Of a DNA stretch of 64,000 nucleotides, positions 60,891-64,000 are shown piece by piece. The stretch's first letter is position 1. Each line of letters starts with the position of its first letter. Origin of the DNA: Bacteroidales bacterium. Its GTDB lineage: Bacteria; Bacteroidota; Bacteroidia; Bacteroidales; F082. Where the stretch lies: positions 17,792-81,791 of the forward strand of contig JANJUV010000015.1 of assembly GCA_024710405.1 (NCBI GenBank). Direction: 5' to 3'. The translations under genes and the position numbers were made by a program. The notes beneath the pieces are model-generated. The model ran no database searches. It was not told the DNA's origin and worked only from the letters and a program-made list of their open reading frames with translations.

Positions 60891-63416
60891 TTATTGTTGA
60901 TCAACAACCACTTTCACAGCAACATTTTTTTGACCCGAAGTTTGTGCTGTGATGATGTACATGCCGGGATTAATGTTGATTCCGGGGTTCCAGTTAAAAT
61001 GGTTCTGACCGATAACTTGGACTTCAACATGCTGTTTTGCAAGCGTCTTTCCTGAAAGTTCGGTCAGGGTAAGGAGTACGTTGCCAGGATTTTGTGTTTC
61101 AAGGCTTAGCGTAAATCCTCCGTTTCCGGGAACATAATATGCTTTTAGTTCAGTTGTCAGCCTTTGATTGTTTTCCCTGAAACCGGTAAGTTCATCCAGA
61201 TTGATTGTGTACATGGACCGCCCGTAGGTGGCACACAAGAGCTTTCGCTCCGGTTCGTACAGCCTGAGGTCGGTAATGGGCACATTGGGAATACCCGAAC
61301 CCATCACATTCCAATCCTGTCCGTCGTTTGTGGTATAATACATGCCGAAGTCGGTGGCTGCATACAACACGCCATCGTAAAGAGGATCTGCCAATAATTT
61401 GTTTACAGGGACTTCAGGCAGACCGGTGCCGATGTCGGTCCAGTTCTGGCCATAGTTTTCTGATTTAAGGATATGGGGTATATAGCTGTCGTAGCGGTAT
61501 CCTGAAAGTCCGACATAGACGATTGCAGGGTTTTCGGGCCGGCTGCTCAGGCTGGTGACCCATCGGTTGGGCAAACCTGCACTGATGTCGGTCCATTGGC
61601 TGCCTTCATCCTGTGTCACCCACACCTTTCCGTCGTCGGTTCCCACATAGACTACATTGGTGTCGGATTTGTTGACTTCGATGCAGCTGATGGTTCCATA
61701 CACCAGGTTGCCTCCTCCTGCACCTTTGGTAAGGTCGCTGCTGATGGCTTGCCAGTAGGTGGCTCTTTGTGTGGTTTTATAAAGCCTGTTGGCACCGAGG
61801 TAGAGGCTTTTCGGGTTTAGGGGGTTGAATACTACAGGTGTATGCCAGTTTTTACGGTCGTTGCTGTTGATTCCGTTGAGTGCCTGGCTGAAGCTGAGGC
61901 CGCCGTTTACACTGCGTGCAAATCCGCCGTATTGGTATTCGGCATACACGTAGTTATTGTCGATTGGGTCAACCAGCACCCTGAAACCATCGCCGCCGTA
62001 GATTGTGTACCAGTCGCTGAACTGGCCGGTCAGTGTGCGCAATGTCCCCAGATCCTGTGCACCTCCGTAAAGCCGGTGTGGCTGCTGTTGGTCGAGTTCG
62101 CAGGTGTAGAATTGTGTTACGGGCAGCAATTTATTATGGGTCCAGTTGGCTCCGCCGTTTACCGAAGTATAGAGTCCGCCGTCATTTCCAAGATATAGTA
62201 TGTTGGGGTTTTGAGGCAGGATCACCAGGTCGTGCTGGTCCACATGCACCCCTGAAGTGGTCATAAACCACGAATTGCCTCCATCAGTTGACTTAAACAT
62301 ATCCAGGCCCAGGGCATAAACGGTGTTGGGGTTTACGGGGTCGGTATAAATCCGTCCGAACCACCAGCCGAAGGAGGAATACATTCCGCTTAAAGCTCCA
62401 TCATTTGTGCGTGTCCAGGAGTTACCCCCGTTTACTGACTTAAACAGCCCGTCGAAATAGCCGGTTCGGTCGGCATAAATGGCATACATGGTTTCGGGGA
62501 CACTTTCGCACAGGCTGATGCCGATTCTGCCTACGTTCTGACCCAAAGGCAGTCCGAGCTGCAAGTGAGTCCAGTTTTCTCCTCCATCAACACTTTTGTA
62601 AATGCCGCAGCCTTGTCCGCCATAGCTTCTGCGGTGGGGACGGCGCACCCTTTCCCAGGTGACGGCAAACACGGTTTCCGGATTCAGGGGATGTACAAGC
62701 ACATCCACAACTCCGGTGGAATCGTTCACAAACAATACCTGTTCCCAGTTTTGTCCGCCATCGGTGGATTTATACAGTCCGCGTTCGGAATTGTTGGCAA
62801 ACAGCCTGCCCATGGCGGCCACATAAACTGTTTGGGGATCGGTGGGGTGTATGGCAATCCTTCCAATACTTCCCGAGGCTGTGAGGCCGAGGTGTTGCCA
62901 GTTGTCGCCCCCGTCATCTGAGCGGTAGATACCATAACCGTCGTAGGCTAATGAGCCGCCACCGGCATTGGCTTCGCCTGTGCCCACGTAAACGATTTGC
63001 GGGTTGGAAGGCGCCACGGCAATATCACCGATTGAAAGTACATGGGCATCGTCCATGACAGGAAGCCAGGAGACTCCGGCATCGAGGGTGCGGAACACAC
63101 CGCCCGAAGCGGCACCGGCAAAGATCACCTCAGGTTGGGAGGGATGCACCTCCAGGGCGCTCAGTCTGCCACCCATATTCAGCGGGCCTGCAAAATTCCA
63201 GACAACATCCCCTTTTTTTTGGTTGCTTCGCATCTGCCTCACCTGACCGAGCGCATCGCTGAACGCTTCAAAAGGGATATCGCCATGCGGATAAGCCCGC
63301 TGGGCAAACATCTCATCAACGGGCTTGCGTGTAAATACAGGCTTCTGCGTTTTTTGTGTGCACGAAGCCAGGAGGAGAACAGACAATACAATCAATACCA
63401 CAAAAAATGATTTCAT
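60891..63416 (-). CDS. Asp-box (BNR) repeat surface protein with T9SS sorting domain and lipobox
   Basis: An 841-aa exported protein. Residues 1-19 end in LLLASC, a lipobox. About 70-740 hold many sortilin/BNR-type repeats (YRSDDGGDNWQHLGL, YKSTDGGQNWEQVLF, FKSVNGGNSWTRTNDG), likely one or two beta-propellers. The last 90 residues have the T9SS type A domain pattern, ending GMYIITAQTSGQKNVAVKVV. Similar proteins are reported as cell-surface sialidase-like or hydrolase-associated modules; enzymatic activity is not evident. Both a lipobox and a CTD in one protein is unusual. Confidence 0.85.
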   Translation of the reverse strand: MKSFFVVLIVLSVLLLASCTQKTQKPVFTRKPVDEMFAQRAYPHGDIPFEAFSDALGQVRQMRSNQKKGDVVWNFAGPLNMGGRLSALEVHPSQPEVIFAGAASGGVFRTLDAGVSWLPVMDDAHVLSIGDIAVAPSNPQIVYVGTGEANAGGGSLAYDGYGIYRSDDGGDNWQHLGLTASGSIGRIAIHPTDPQTVYVAAMGRLFANNSERGLYKSTDGGQNWEQVLFVNDSTGVVDVLVHPLNPETVFAVTWERVRRPHRRSYGGQGCGIYKSVDGGENWTHLQLGLPLGQNVGRIGISLCESVPETMYAIYADRTGYFDGLFKSVNGGNSWTRTNDGALSGMYSSFGWWFGRIYTDPVNPNTVYALGLDMFKSTDGGNSWFMTTSGVHVDQHDLVILPQNPNILYLGNDGGLYTSVNGGANWTHNKLLPVTQFYTCELDQQQPHRLYGGAQDLGTLRTLTGQFSDWYTIYGGDGFRVLVDPIDNNYVYAEYQYGGFARSVNGGLSFSQALNGINSNDRKNWHTPVVFNPLNPKSLYLGANRLYKTTQRATYWQAISSDLTKGAGGGNLVYGTISCIEVNKSDTNVVYVGTDDGKVWVTQDEGSQWTDISAGLPNRWVTSLSSRPENPAIVYVGLSGYRYDSYIPHILKSENYGQNWTDIGTGLPEVPVNKLLADPLYDGVLYAATDFGMYYTTNDGQDWNVMGSGIPNVPITDLRLYEPERKLLCATYGRSMYTINLDELTGFRENNQRLTTELKAYYVPGNGGFTLSLETQNPGNVLLTLTELSGKTLAKQHVEVQVIGQNHFNWNPGININPGMYIITAQTSGQKNVAVKVVVDQQ

Positions 63417-63438
63417 AAAGACCGGGTGTTGGTGTTTG

Positions 63439-63446
63439 CAAATGTA
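63439..63446 (-). promoter_or_regulatory. TACATTTG -7 box for the Asp-box protein gene
   Basis: The minus-strand TACATTTG lies 22 nt upstream of the ATG at 63416. Confidence 0.65.
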
Positions 63447-63888
63447 AACAATGTGGGTTGATTGGGGTTTTCTAGGATTTTGGGCTTAATTGTATATCGA
63501 CAGAAATATTACCATTCTTCTATAGGTTCACAAAGATACTGAAACAAAGATATTGTGTTAATCTATGAATATCAAATACATATATACTATTATGCATCCC
63601 AGCGGATTGACTTTTTCCGACCAAAATTCATTGATAACCAACAAATGCGTGAAATGGAAGAATGGTTTAGAAGTGATTTTATTATTGGGTGGGGCTCGAT
63701 TGTAATACAAAAAAATCATCATTAAGACCTTAGGAATAAATTTAGAATCAATCTACTATAGTAGGTAAATAATAGATAATCAACAGGGTATATTTCACAG
63801 AAAACCTGTATCCCTCGACGACTTAATAAAAATCACTTGCGCTTCTATGGAAAATTTGTTATTATTGTGTTGAAATGCAAACAAACAT
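63447..63888. other. AT-rich non-coding stretch with a possible gene fragment
   Basis: This region is clearly richer in A+T than the rest of the window. One plus-strand frame (about 63547-63724) is open without an ATG and reads like protein (RIDFFRPKFIDNQQMREM, then WFRSDFIIGWGSIVIQ), ending in a stop. It could be a decayed remnant or chance. I see no promoter or RNA. Confidence 0.35.

Positions 63889-64000
<112 letters not shown>

Overview
The window comes from a member of the Bacteroidota, probably a Bacteroidales-like lineage and probably a metagenome-derived contig. The evidence is the large number of TAnnTTTG -7 promoter boxes just upstream of starts, the near absence of Shine-Dalgarno sequences, a type IX secretion (T9SS) C-terminal sorting domain, a carboxypeptidase-regulatory/TonB-dependent receptor, a LytTR regulator, a LytS-type TPR sensor relic, and a short Obg of about 330 aa. 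Gene content is mostly chromosomal housekeeping. I see no tRNA, rRNA, CRISPR array, transposase or phage gene. The last 112 bases are pure G and look like a sequencing or assembly artefact at a contig end.

Layout. 1-1000: the 3' end of dnaG, then a convergent, unassigned structured RNA on the minus strand with a strong promoter and a perfect terminator hairpin. 1.0-4.0 kb (minus): lipoprotein, M16 peptidase, secreted protein, O-methyltransferase. 4.1-7.7 kb (plus): a D-threonine-aldolase-like PLP enzyme, a cNMP-binding-domain/aspartase fusion, and a nitroreductase. 7.7-12.8 kb: a large two-receiver/PPDK-like protein, an unlisted 38-residue membrane peptide gene, a SlyD-like PPIase and a CDF transporter. 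12.9-18.2 kb: obg, a TonB-C-like/TPR protein, a PAP2 phosphatase, a SAM hydrolase-like protein, phoH and purC. 18.2-23.3 kb: a short tandem repeat, an Arc-type RHH/DUF/SPFH operon, an acidic coiled-coil membrane protein and a SirB1-type protein.

23.6-33.4 kb is an envelope and glycan region: a stand-alone fatty-acyl-AMP ligase-ACP, wecE, waaA, an outer-membrane barrel, a wbpE/wbpD pair, galE and rfbB. RfbB makes dTDP-4-keto-6-deoxyglucose, the substrate WecE aminates; WbpE/WbpD would build a 2,3-diacetamido uronic acid; WaaA adds Kdo to lipid A. 33.5-38.5 kb: rpmB, a TonB-dependent receptor, a Mn-type superoxide dismutase and ornithine aminotransferase. 38.6-42 kb (minus): a TPR membrane protein lacking a kinase domain, a LytTR response regulator and a phospholipase-D/cardiolipin-synthase-like enzyme. 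42-47.8 kb: yicC, gmk, an MDR oxidoreductase, nadD, a leucyl aminopeptidase, a zinc-ribbon protein and a cytidylate-kinase-like protein.

47.8-50 kb is the most accessory-looking part: inverted and direct repeats bracket an overlapping DUF4160/DUF2442 pair and then a family 2 glycosyltransferase. 50-56.2 kb: two convergent paralogous polytopic membrane proteins and an AlgJ/AlgI-like O-acetylation pair. 56.4-60.9 kb: serS, a lipoprotein, a TPR protein and ksgA in one tight operon. 60.9-63.4 kb: a large Asp-box (BNR) surface protein carrying both a lipobox and a T9SS sorting domain.

Nothing here is a clearly new defence or mobile system. The best candidates for something undescribed are the standalone RNA at about 590-910, the cNMP/aspartase fusion, the receiver/PPDK hybrid, the hidden 38-aa membrane peptide, and the repeat-bracketed DUF4160/DUF2442 module.
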